64,000 bases of DNA, from assembly GCA_034359265.1 (NCBI GenBank), contig CP136896.1, positions 15,407,501 through 15,471,500 on the forward strand, read 5' to 3'. The notes under the pieces are model-generated. The model saw only the letters and a program-made list of their open reading frames with translations. It did not search any database and had not been told where the DNA came from. Shown here piece after piece: positions 45,375 through 56,239 of the stretch. How positions within the stretch are numbered: position 1 is the stretch's first letter; each line of letters opens with the position of its first letter. The position numbers and the translations under genes were made by a program. This stretch comes from Canna indica. Its lineage: Eukaryota; Streptophyta; Magnoliopsida; Zingiberales; Cannaceae.

Positions 45375-46943
45375 TCTCGGGAGATCTTATCATTTTTGCC
45401 GACTACTCGGGTAGGACGTAGATGCGACCCAACTCAGCCCTATCTTGGGCCCAATCTCTCGGCTCTATAGTTTATCACCCAGGTTTTCACTTCAGGACGA
45501 ATACTCTTAAATTCATCATGCATACCAAATTCCAGCATGCACATATACGATTTCAGCTTATATACATAATTTAGCATGTACATGAATACATCATTAGATT
45601 GGATATAGATTATAACATCATGTATCTACATCATAACATAATGGATATACATCAAAACAAAATGGATATGAGCCATTTCTACATGGATATATTTCATATA
45701 AGCAAGTATAAATAATATTTCAGCATAGGCAAATAATAATTCAACATAGGTGAATAGTATCTAGTACGATAGTTTCTATCGACCATTACGCAGCTACAAG
45801 GAATATGATATGGAGTACGACGCAACCTCTAGGGAAACCTACCCTAAAAATACAACACCTACCCTATAGGGTTCGGCCAGTTGAAAGTGTACTCATATTT
45901 CCCGATTTCAAACTAACCCAAATGCCGACTCACCATTTCCATTTCTAATGTGAACCCAAGGTTCGTAAATGACCATCATTACCCATCCGGCCTAGGGTTA
46001 CCCTAGGGCTGCCCTAACTGACCAGACCTAGGTTGATACGCATCCCAAGGCTCTGATATGAAGGATTCTCTATCCACGAATAAGGAACAACATAATGAAC
46101 CAAACAATTGAGTTTCTAGCCATTTTCCCTAACCCTAGGCCAACCGGCCCTAAGGAATAGGGGCTGCCCTAATCTAGGTGCACCATCCAAACACCTGAAC
46201 CCACATCAAGCATTACCACTCTAAAGAAACATAATCCAAGCCTAGGAGTCATTAGAAATTTTGGCATGACCTTCCCTAAAATGAACCCTAACTGGCCGGC
46301 CCTAACCCACAAGGAAAATCCTACGAAAATTTGTGACAATGCAAAATACAATACCACATGGGGTCTAAATTAACATCAAAAGCATGCAAGAAATAGGAGA
46401 AACAAGCATAAAAACTAGATTTATACCCTATCATTGGGTTTGGCCACGAAGGGCCCTAAATCCTACACCAAAAATCTCTAAAGCCACAACCAAAAAGCGA
46501 AAGAAAGGAAGGAGATGAAGGACTTGAAGCCTCGTGACTCCGATCTCCGACAACGACGCGATCTCCGGCCACCAAATGCCAAAGTCGCCCCCTTCTCAAC
46601 TCGCCTTAGCGTCCGCACGACTGCTACAGTTGTACGGTAGGCTAAGGTGGGCAATTCTTATTTTATTTTTAATTTTCAAAATTACAATTATGCCCTTGAG
46701 ACTTAAGCTGGACTCAAATGGATCAATTCTCATCCAAATTGGGTTCCGATTGAACCCTCAGACTTCGCTCGAGCCTGACTGAAACCTAACATCCTAATAA
46801 ACCATGAATTAATAATTTTACAAGTGCTTTTGAGCCATACCTTAAGTTGCACCTTCTAGCATTTTGCTCGACTCGATTCGACGTGCCTCCAGATCATCCC
46901 GCTAATATCAAAAATAAAATCCATTAGAATTGTGGGCACTACA
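45375..46943 (-). mobile_element. 5' part of an antisense gypsy LTR
   Basis: On the minus strand it starts TGTAGTGCCCACAATTC at 46943. It continues with text homologous to 40784-41500, including the pair around GTACAACTGTAGCAG (about 46625) and the TGCTGAAAT repeats in decayed form. The 57-base minisatellite part and the LTR end are missing, so it is truncated near 45375. Confidence 0.75.
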
Positions 46944-47402
46944 GAGATGAGTCAACTCTTCTTGGTTCTCGGATTCTTCATTCCTCGATGATGATGATGA
47001 TGGGGTCCTATCATAATATGATGCTTTTAAGGGAATATTCTTGCCTTTGGGGGAATGTTTCTCCTTGTTTGTCCTCATATGGATCTCATGGGTCATGAGG
47101 GATCTAATGTGTTTAGTGAGCTTCATGGTGCCAAGATTCTTGATCTCCATGATAGCAACCACCTTTGGCTCCCAAGCTTTGGGAAGCAATCGAAGAAGCT
47201 GTTCTCACTTTTTCTTCCTCTTGTATGTTCCTTCCAAGCTCAGTCAATTCATTCACAATATTTTGAAAGCGGACATACATGTCATTTGTACATTCATGAT
47301 GATGCATTTTAAAGAGTTCATAATTATGCATGAGCAAATTTATTTTTAATTCTTTAACTTGGGAAGTTCCCTCATGAGTAGTTTCGAAAACATGTCATAT
47401 TT
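46944..47402 (-). pseudogene. Ty1/copia gag relic
   Basis: Minus strand: HHHECTNDMYVRFQNIVNEL (47337-47240), a frame change near 47170, then KAWEPKVVAIMEIKNLGTMK and LTKHIRSLMTHEI, ending in a Ser/Glu-rich ESENQEELTHL. This is the capsid part of a Tork/Sire-type gag. It is bordered by gypsy LTR pieces of opposite orientation on its two sides. Confidence 0.85.
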
Positions 47403-47404
47403 CC

Positions 47405-47970
47405 AGTGAACCTGTGTAGTTAACTGGGATTAAGAGAATTAAAGGATGCTTTCGTAAGGTCGGATAAGAGCATTTTAATTTCCTTATTTAAATAAACTGG
47501 ACACCTTGTATTTGCTATGACTGGGTTTTTCTTTACTTGGTGAGGATTAGGAAACCACTCATTGAGTTTTATGCTCACTTTTGCTGCTGTGTTTATTTTG
47601 CAGAGCATGTTTCTGAGGTACAGCGCAGTTGATGATGATGGACTCCAGTAGCAACCTTGGGAACTGGTTGGAGTAGTCGAGTATAGTCGAGTCTAGTCGA
47701 GTCCAGTTAAGTTGAGTCTATGTTGAGAATTGAGATGTTATAGCTTTCATAAATGTTCTAGAAGTCATACACTCTTGTTGCGTTGTTTTATGGAATGTTT
47801 ATCATCTGAACGTTGTTTTTGATATTGAGTTGTCACCAACCATTTGCTAATTATATTTTATAAACTTTCTTTAAGATGTACCCATTTAAATTGCTTGAGT
47901 ATTTGGTTAGGCTTCGGGGTGCTGGGTTGCACTTTGGCCGATCACGTGACCCAGTGTTTGGGGCATGACA
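47405..47970 (+). mobile_element. 5' LTR of gypsy 2, 3' portion only
   Basis: Matches 43239-43792, from GTGAACCTGTGTAGTTAAC to GGGCATGACA. The left ~2.4 kb of the LTR is absent. Confidence 0.88.
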
Positions 47971-47973
47971 AAG

Positions 47974-47985
47974 TGGTATCAGAGC
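47974..47985 (+). other. Primer-binding site of gypsy 2
   Basis: TGGTATCAGAGC, an exact initiator Met-tRNA complement in plant retrotransposons, three bases after the LTR. Confidence 0.95.
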
Positions 47986-48089
47986 ATGTGGTTAGGTCCT
48001 GACTATGTTAGTAGAACATAGAGTACTGTATAGACAAGAGTTAGTGTGTTCTATACGGTGTGTTCTATTCACGAGATTGAGCTACAGAG

Positions 48090-49440
48090 ATGGCCCGCAT
48101 CAGTAGTAGTACTTATGATCAAGGTAACAATTTTAATTAGACTTGTACTTAATGCAGTAGGTTTTTTTCCTGTTATGTTTTGATAGTGATGGAGGCTTAG
48201 GGTGAGGCAATGATGAGTGGGTGTAACAGTAATTCTGCAGGCTATAGGGGCCGAGGTAGAGGCCGCACTGGGGTCGGGACCGTGGACGCCTAGCCTAGGA
48301 GAGGGCAGAGCCGGACCCCCGGGTGGCGCAGTTAGAGGCCTAGGTGGCCGAGTTAACTGAGGAGCTCCGTAAGGAGAGAGAAATGAAGCAACAATAGCCT
48401 CAACCCGAGCTAGTTGTACCAACATTTCCAGTGTTTGAGGAGTTAGTGCCACCTGTGATTGGGGTAGAGCATAATCATGAGACAGTGGCCTCTGAGATTC
48501 TTTTTGAGAGGTTTGTTAGATTGAGGCCCCCAGAGTTCATCGGTACAGACCAAACAGTAGAGGTCACATAGTTTCTCAGTGATTGCTATGCACTTTGCCA
48601 GGTGCTAGGGTGTTCATCCCAGGCGGCAGCACGCAAGGTTGGTTTACAGATGAGGGGATCGGCCAAGAAGTGGCTCCAAACCTAGGAAGCCCGTAGGGGG
48701 GACCTTACACCACCCCCTAACATGGGACGAGTTTAAGGCCGCACTGATAGAGAGGTACCTGCCTAGGAATGTCCGCGAGAGGCGGGCAAGAGAGTTTGAG
48801 TAGTTGCACCAGACGGGCGGGATGACAGTCTAGTAGTGTGAGATGGAGTTACTAGGTTGTCCTGCTACCACCCTACCTTTGTAGCTACTGAGACGGCTAG
48901 GGTCAGACGGTTTGTGGAGGGACTACGACCACAGATTGGCTACTTGATTCACTACACACAGAGCACATCTTTTGCTGAGGCAGTTGATGAGGCGATGCAT
49001 AAGGAATCTCTAGTACCTGTAGAGCGACCTGAGGGGCACTCGAGGAAGAGGCGTCAGGCCTATTCTGAGGGCGCCATCGCAAGGCCAGTTCTGCAGGTGA
49101 GCAGAGGACAGTGGTCAGAGGTTGCTCGGGGATGAGTTTTGTATAACAGACGCCTACAGGGGACACATCTTTATCGAGGAGGCCTGAGGCACCGCCGTCT
49201 TGTGGATAGTGTGACAGACGGCACTGGAGTGTATGCTATGGTCGTTCTTATGACTGTTTCATATGCAGTCAGCAGGGGCACTTCGAAAAGGACTGTACGG
49301 TCAGTGGGGGTTAGGGAGCAACCCAATCACGGGGAAAAGCACTGGTGTCCGTGGCTTTAGTAGTTTAGAGGGGTCCGACTCAGGGCAGAGGGCAGCGATC
49401 GAGTAGTTCTGGGAAGTCTCCTGCTCAAGTTTTCTCAGTT
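48090..49440 (+). pseudogene. Gag of gypsy 2
   Basis: Text in several frames: a Gly/Arg tract (about 48240), FVRLRPPEFIGTDQTVEVT (about 48511), RRFVEGLRPQIGYLIHYTQS (about 48905) and a knuckle CFICSQQGHFEKDC (about 49250). Stops are frequent. An ATG at 48089 is followed by GT...AG text (48124-48163), so a small intron in the leader is possible. Confidence 0.8.
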
Positions 49441-49470
49441 ACACTAGACGGCGTTGAGGCGTCGAACGCC

Positions 49471-52400
49471 ATGGTAATAGGTACACTTTCAGTTGGTTCT
49501 GCTAGTGCATATGTTCTATTTGATCTAGGAGCCACTCATTCTTTTGTATTTGCTTCATTTGCGCCCTTATTACTAAGAGAAGAAAAATTGCTTAAGACAC
49601 CACTTGTGGTGTCAATGCCTATGGGCGATGTGGCTATGGCGAAATTGATCTTTCATGACTGTGAGGTGTATGTCTATGACTACCTTCTACTAGCTGATCT
49701 AATTCTACTCTCGTCGCTGGAGTTGGATGTCATTCTGGGTATAGACTGGCTGGTTACCCATAACGCGAAGGTAGACTGCAGGTCTAATGCAGTTATATTT
49801 ACTAAGCCTGAGTTACCGAAGCTCATCTTCTAGGGTGATGGAAAAGGGGACTCTTGTAGGGTGATTTCAGCCCTGAAGGTTCTGAAGTTACTCTGTGGAG
49901 GATGTCCGTCCTTCCTAGCTTTTGTGTCTGTGGCGAATGAAATCGAAAGTGCGGCTATAAGATTGATAGAGACTCCAATGATATGTGAGTTCTTTGACGT
50001 GTTCCTGGAGGAACTTTCGGGGTTGTCACCAAACAGAGAAAATGAGTTTTGTATTGAGTTGTAGCCTGGGGTGAAACCAATATCCATTCCCCCATATCGG
50101 ATGGCGTCGGTCGAGCTAAGGGAGCACAAGGGCCAGTTGCTGGAGCTCATGGACTTGGGTTTTATTTGCCTAAGTGTGTCTCCGAGGGAGCTCCGGTGCT
50201 CTTCGTTAAGAAGAAGGACGGGTCCATGCGAATGTGCATTGACTATAGGCAACTAAACAAGGTTACCATCAAGAACCGATACCTGTTGTCGAGGATTGAT
50301 GACCTCTTAGATCAGCTTTAGGGGACAAAATGGTTCTCCAAGATTGATTTGAGGTCCGGATACCGCTAGTTGAAAATCCGGGGTCAAGATGTGCCTAAGA
50401 CAGCTTTTCGAATGAGATACGACCATTATGAGTTTTTAGTCATGTCTTTTGGGCTAACTAATGCACCCGCTGCTCTCATGAACCTGATGAACCTTGTGTT
50501 CGAAGAGTACTTGGACAAGTTTGTGATTATTTTTATTGATGATATTCTGGTATACTCAAGGAGTAGAGAGGAGCATAACGAGCAATTGAGGACAGTTTTA
50601 GCGACTCTCAGAGAGCACCAACTTTATGCTAAGTTCTCTAAGTGTGAGTTCTGGATGGAAAGTGTAGGGTTCATGGGGCATGTGGTGTCCCAAGAAGGGC
50701 TTAAGGTGGATCCCGCCAAGATTGAGGCTGTATAGAATTGGGAGAGGCCGACTAGCGTATTTGAGATACGTAGCTTCTTAGGTTTGGCCGGATATTACTG
50801 GAAGTTCATGGAGAACTTCTCACGGATTGTAGCCCCCCTAACCCGGTTGATTCAGAAGAAGGTCAAGTTTGTTTGGGATGATAGATGTGAGGAGAGTTTC
50901 CAAAAGCTCAAGGACTGCTTGATGTCACACCTATACTTGCCTTGCCATCGGGGTCTGGGGGATTTATCGTTTACTACGATGCTTCGAGACTAGGCCTAGG
51001 ATGCGTCCTTATGCAGTACGGTAAGGTCATTGCCTATGCATCGCGGCAGTTGAAAAATCACGAGAAAAATACCCGACACATGATCTGGAATTGGCGGCAA
51101 TAGTGTTTGCCTTCAAGCTTTGGCGCCATTACTTGTTTGGCGAGGCCTGCGAGATCTACACATATCACAAAAGCCTTTAGTATTTGTTGACGCAGAAAGA
51201 ACTGAACTTGAGGCAGAGGAAGTGGATTGAGCTGCTTAAAGACTATGACTGAACCATAATGTACCACCCTGTAAAGGCTAATGTTGTTGCTAACACTTTT
51301 AGCAGAAAATGCATGGGTAGCCTTGCACACTTGGCTGTTGAGAGGAGACCCCTGACTAGAGAGTTGGCGGCATGCATGGATGGCGGTTCCGTGATTTCAT
51401 TGGTTGACACCGGGGATCTGGTGGCACATTTGTAGGTGCAGTCTACCTTAGTTGAGATGCTTCGTTCAGCACAGAAAGAAGATGCATTTTGCGCGATGAC
51501 TAGAGACTTTGTAATGAGAGGGGATGCAAATGATGGGTTTCGGATCGATGTTGAGGATGTTCTGAGGTACAAGGACAAAATTATGGTACCATATATGGCT
51601 AAAGTGAAGAGACAAGTTCTTAAGATGGGTAACCGCTCTTCGTACACCATGCACCCAGGGGCCATGAAGATGTACCGTGACCTGCGACAGCATTATTGGT
51701 GGAAAGGAATGAAGCGGGAAGTGGCCAAGTATGTGTCTAAGTACCTGACTTGTCAGCAGGTTAAGGCAGAGCATTTGAGACCTGCAGGGCTGCTCCAGAA
51801 ATTAGATGTACTCGAGTGGAAGTGGGAGAAAATCACGATGGACCTGGTGAGCGGTTTGTCGAGGTCGAGAGGAGGTCATGACTCCATTTGGGTTGTGGTA
51901 GACCGACTGACCAAGTCGGCACACTTTATTCTGTTCAAGATGACCTTTTTAGCGGAGCAGTATGCTAGGCTTTTCCTGGATCAGATAGTGGCTTAGCATG
52001 GAATTTCGATAATGATCATTTCTAATAGGGGCACCCAATTCACCGCTTGATTTTGGTAATTCTTTCAGGAAGCCTTAGATACTCTGGTCTGGTTTAGTAC
52101 AACCTTCCACCCTCAGACGGACATGTAGCTGGAGAGGACTATACAGACAATGGAAGATATATTGCAGGCATGCGTGTTGGATTTTGAGGGTGGTTGGTAG
52201 AGGTACTTGCCACTTGTAGACTTTGCCTATAACAGTAGCAACCACAGTAACACCGACATGGCCCTGTTCGAGGCCCTCTAGAAAAGGTGGTGGGTGAGAC
52301 ACAGATGTTAGGGTTGGACTTGGTTCATGATGATGTAGAAAAGGTGAAGGTGATAATGGACCGGTTATTGGCAACTCAAAGTCGGCAGAAAATGTATGAT

Positions 52401-52622
52401 GATAGCAGGTCAAGGGACTTAGAATTTGTGGTGGGAGACTTGGTGTTCTTCAAGGCGCCGCCTATGAAAGGGGTGGTGCGATTTGGCAAACGAGGGAAAC
52501 TAAGTCTCATGTTCGTTGGACCGTTTCCTATTCTTAGCCAGAGAGGGGCGGTGGCGTACGATCTTGCTTTACCGCCTATCATGAGCAAGGTCCATCCTGT
52601 GTTTCATATATCCATGTTAAAG
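49471..52622 (+). pseudogene. Pol of gypsy 2: protease, RT, RNase H, integrase
   Basis: Protease YVLFDLGATHSFVFASF (about 49510; D-L-G-A). RT with [19 protein letters not shown] and [15 protein letters not shown] (about 50530). RNase H (about 50960-51330). Integrase finger with MHPGAMKMYRDLRQHYWWK and YLTCQQVKAEH (51645-51775), where the first Cys of the pair is Tyr. The core has MDLVSG (first D), IISNRGT (about 52020; second catalytic Asp changed to Asn) and LERTIQTMED (Glu). C-terminal domain MKGVVRFGKRGKL (about 52465). Many stops; defective. Confidence 0.88.
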
Positions 52623-53497
52623 TGGTCTACATCAGTAGTCAACTTAACCCTCAGACTGACGGGTGTGTTAGTCCACGTCAGCAGTCAACTTAACCCTCTA
52701 TGTTGTCATTTTCTTTCACCCGACAAAAATCCCTCGTCTGCTCCTGACAAAAATCCTTCGTCTGCTCCCAACAAAAATCGCGTGCCCTTTTAACTCTTTC
52801 CTTTTTCTTTCCCTCCCCAACCTTCGTCATCCCCAACAAGCTGCTCACGTCATCCCCGGTTGCTCCCAGGCTGCTCTGTCACCAGTGTATGTGTTGTTGT
52901 CGTCGGTAAGTATCCCTTCCCTATTTGTTATCTTAGCTATCATTTGTATCTATTTGTTATCGTGTGCCCTAATTCCGCGGTGATGTTGACTTGGCTTAAG
53001 CACTACATGAACAAAACCAAGAACAGTGGTATCATTTGTATCTGTTTGTTATCATTTGATATCTATTTGTATCTATTTATTATTTGCTTAGTGGTATATT
53101 CTCCTTCTGTTTTCTGTCTCTTCTCTAATTCGATTTTTGCTCAGCGACATTGAGTTGCACCAAGAACAGAGTTTTCGATCCTCTCTCCCATGGTGATAAT
53201 GGTTCTCTCCATCACTTTTATTTCCACTAGTATCTCTGGACTTGAATCCTAGAAATAATGTTTAAACCTAGGGTTTACTTACGTTTGATTTGAGTTTCAC
53301 TTAAAAAATCTGAAATTGTAGAAATGGGGTTCGTCGTTCAAATCGACATTGGACTACCATTCTACCTCCACGAAGAGATCCATTATCAGCGTCGTCAATA
53401 GTAAATACAAGTATATATTATATTAGTTATTCTATCCTCTTTTATAGTTCAAATATCCTCTTTTAGTTATTTTTCTACTATTTATTTATATATACAG

Positions 53498-53916
53498 GTA
53501 AATCTTAGTTGCAATGAAGACGAGAATGATGTTCACACTAGAGAACATGTAGAACATGCATAACATGTTGTACAAAGAGCTGCAATTGAAAGTGGGAGCA
53601 ATGCAGTTATAGAGGCAGATCAAGGACATTCAGTTGGGTTGATTCAACAACATACAAGCCATGCTGAGTCATCCAAAGATGATGAATACTGTCTGATTGA
53701 AGAAAGTGATGACGATGTTGTGTCTAGTGAGTTTGAGGACCTCAATGATGAAGAATATGTCTTTGTTAGAGCATGGAAGAAAGGCATAGAAGATCCACCC
53801 GTGGTTAACGAAGTTGTATAAGTCATGGTTGGAGGTACAAGTAATGGCAATTTCAACATTGAGGAGCCAATCATAGTTCAGCATACAAATTTGAGTGAAA
53901 ATGAAGATGAGATTCC
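53498..53916 (+). pseudogene. Acidic N-terminal fragment resembling MURA transposase
   Basis: Follows a splice-acceptor-like TATATACAG. The text includes EESDDDVVSSEFEDLNDEEY, then VFVRAWKKGIEDPP, in the style of the acidic region ahead of the plant MULE DNA-binding domain. Stops interrupt it (after VEHA, after NEVV). It reaches EDEIP where CACTA copy 2 is inserted. After the CACTA (61105) the frame ends within ~30 codons, so the catalytic part is missing. Confidence 0.4.
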
Positions 53917-53930
53917 TAGCACTACTAGAA

Positions 53931-54315
53931 AAATGGTCATCAGCAACGGCTGATGCCGTTGCTGAGCCGTTGCTGAAGGGAATCAGCAACGGCTGAGCCG
54001 TTGCAATAAAGCCGTGACAGAAAGTCGCGTTGCTGATGACTTAGCAACGGATCAGCAACGGCCGCTCGGGCCGTCGCTCTAAACATTATCAGCAACGGCC
54101 GCTGGGCCGTCGCTAAAAATATTTTCAGCAACGGTTTTACCACGGAACCGGAGCCGTTGCTGATAACATTAATAGCAACGGCCTCGAGTCCGTAGCAAAG
54201 CCGTTAGTAAAAACCCGTCGCTAAGCCGTTGCTGTAGGTCATCAGCAACGGTTGTCGATACACTTTTAGCAACGGCTTTCCCACGGACGGCCGTGGGAAA
54301 GCCGTTGCTGATGAC
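53931..54315. repeat. Left subterminal repeat array of CACTA copy 2
   Basis: GCAACGG occurs about 15 times counting both orientations, often as AGCAACGGCT facing AGCCGTTGCT. Such arrays bind the accessory protein in En/Spm elements. Confidence 0.88.
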
Positions 54316-54620
54316 CCATACCTGCAAACAGAAATATTTCAAATTTCTAATTTCCGTTGATACATTGATACATTTATCTGATACATAACTCACACACCCA
54401 TACCCTCATACACACATCACAAACATCTCATACACATTCATTCACACATCACAAACACACCAAGATATACATCAAAACAATTATATTTATATTCATAATT
54501 ATCCACGATAGTATAAACACAATTCAAATGTAAAATTGAAGTATCAACATCTGAGTAACATAGTCAATATAAATTAAACAAGTTCAATATCTGAGTAACA
54601 AAGTCAATATAAACAAAATC

Positions 54621-56164
54621 TCACGATGACGATGGAGGATGGCCTGGATCATATGGCGGGGTCTGGAGTGCTTGAGTGTACACCGGCGTGGACTGACTCG
54701 AGGATGATGGATTAGATGATGCCGAAGAGATGCCTGCTTCGGGATGACCCGACAAGTTGCGTAGCATAGCTTCTATATTCGCCATCGTCTGACTCTGGCG
54801 CTCCATCAACTCAGTCTGACGCGCGACCGTCTCCTCTAGTGTCCTTATCCTATTACTATGATCATAACTAGATCTGGAGGTGGACGGCCGCTCACCAGCG
54901 ACCGGAGGGGTCGGTGCCCCAAGTGGCCCTAGTACGGCTCGCGCATGACCACTATCTGCGAAGCCATATACGCGGCCATGGTCCCAGCCACCTGCGGCCT
55001 CGACCCACGATGCTGCGTCAAAGTCCTCGGGGGTACCCCCACGCTGCACCACCGTCTGGCTGTAGGTCTCCTACTCGAGTTTGATTTTTTGTTTAATATT
55101 TATCATAAAACTTAAATTATAAATATATAATGAATAATTTAAACAAATATATAATTACCATAATGTATGCAGCGCGGTTGTGGATGTACTCCCCAGTCCC
55201 ATGTGCTCGACGGTGAGTCCGCTCAAACACTGCCATCGGGGAGGGTCGCTGGACAGTCCCGTCATCCGACACCGTCGTCTACATTTACAAAACAAATACA
55301 TTAATTAGTACACATAATAACAAATAAAATATATAATTAAAAGATATACTTACCATACGGTTTGCGTGCACTGCAAATGCAACAGAGCCGCCGGTGTGAC
55401 GCGCTGCTCCTCCCGACATGCGATTTCTAGCCGCATTCCGAGAAACCTCCTGCCATCGATCCGTCGACCATATCCCCACGAGCTGGTCCCATATATCCGG
55501 AGTAATCCAACCGGGGCCGTATCCCCGAGTCTCCGCGATGTTAGTGGTCCCAGCTCGGGCCATCGCCTGGGACCGAGCTTGCCCCAGCTGCCCGTTGTAC
55601 CTTGCCCGGGAAATAGCCTCCCAGGCAGCGTAAATGAAGGGCCTCTGGTCCTCGGCCCATGTATAGCGAGCCTGCAAAATAATAATATCAGTACCAATAT
55701 TAATATATCATCATGCATGTAAAAAAATAATAATACGTGCCTCAAACTCGCGCCATAACATGTCGACGTGCTCGCTAGGCACGTGAGACCACGTAGGCCA
55801 TGCCCCGTGCATGTATCGTCGAATAGTAGAAGAAATGCTCCTCGGCACTTCTTCTTGCTGGAACCTGCACAACAAAAATAAATTTTAATATTATATTATG
55901 ATATAATGAATTTGTAATGATTCATAATTCATGATATATTACGTACCGCTCCCCAATCACGCTAATCAATCTACGTGACTCTGTGGCTGGTGGAGGCTGC
56001 CACCTGTTCGGCCCGCGTGGCCGCCTACGTCTGGATGTACTAGCCTCGGCAGTATCATCGGAATGAGGATCAGCAACAGGAGGATCAGCAGCATGAGTAA
56101 GTGCTGGAGTCTCACCGATCGGAGACTCCGAAACTCTCCTGCGTCGATAACCACGACCAGACAT
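54621..56164 (-). CDS. CACTA accessory protein, Transposase_24 (TNPA-like), 409 aa
   Basis: Five exons join in frame on the minus strand: 56164-55947, 55864-55741, 55671-55354, 55278-55159 and 55070-54621. The total is 1,230 bases, 409 codons plus TGA. All introns end in AG; four start GT and the second starts GC (GAG/GCACGT) where copy 1 has GT. Features: Arg/Ser-rich N-terminus (STSRRRRPRG), MHGAWPTWSHVPSEHVDMLW, HTGGSVAFAVHANRM and VFERTHRR typical of plant Ptta/En/Spm proteins, a GRVYGFADSGHA block, a short coiled coil (LEETVARQTELMERQSQTMA) and a Ser-rich tail. The expected role is binding subterminal repeats with the transposase in the nucleus. The start is the first ATG after an acceptor-like TTCGACAG. 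No disabling change seen. Confidence 0.85.
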
Positions 56165-56239
56165 ATCTGTCGAACAGACATATAATCAGATTATTGTATA
56201 AATAGTAGAAATATATTTAATAAAATATATACTTTACAA

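Larger units (their letters stand above)
47405..52622 (+). mobile_element. Ty3/gypsy chromovirus 2 (same family as gypsy 1), 3'-truncated
   Basis: LTR end, primer-binding site, gag, protease, RT, RNase H, integrase and start of the C-terminal domain, in order and on one strand. The coding text stops at HISMLKW (52622), where Mutator-like terminal text begins. There is no chromodomain, polypurine tract or 3' LTR. Confidence 0.9.
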
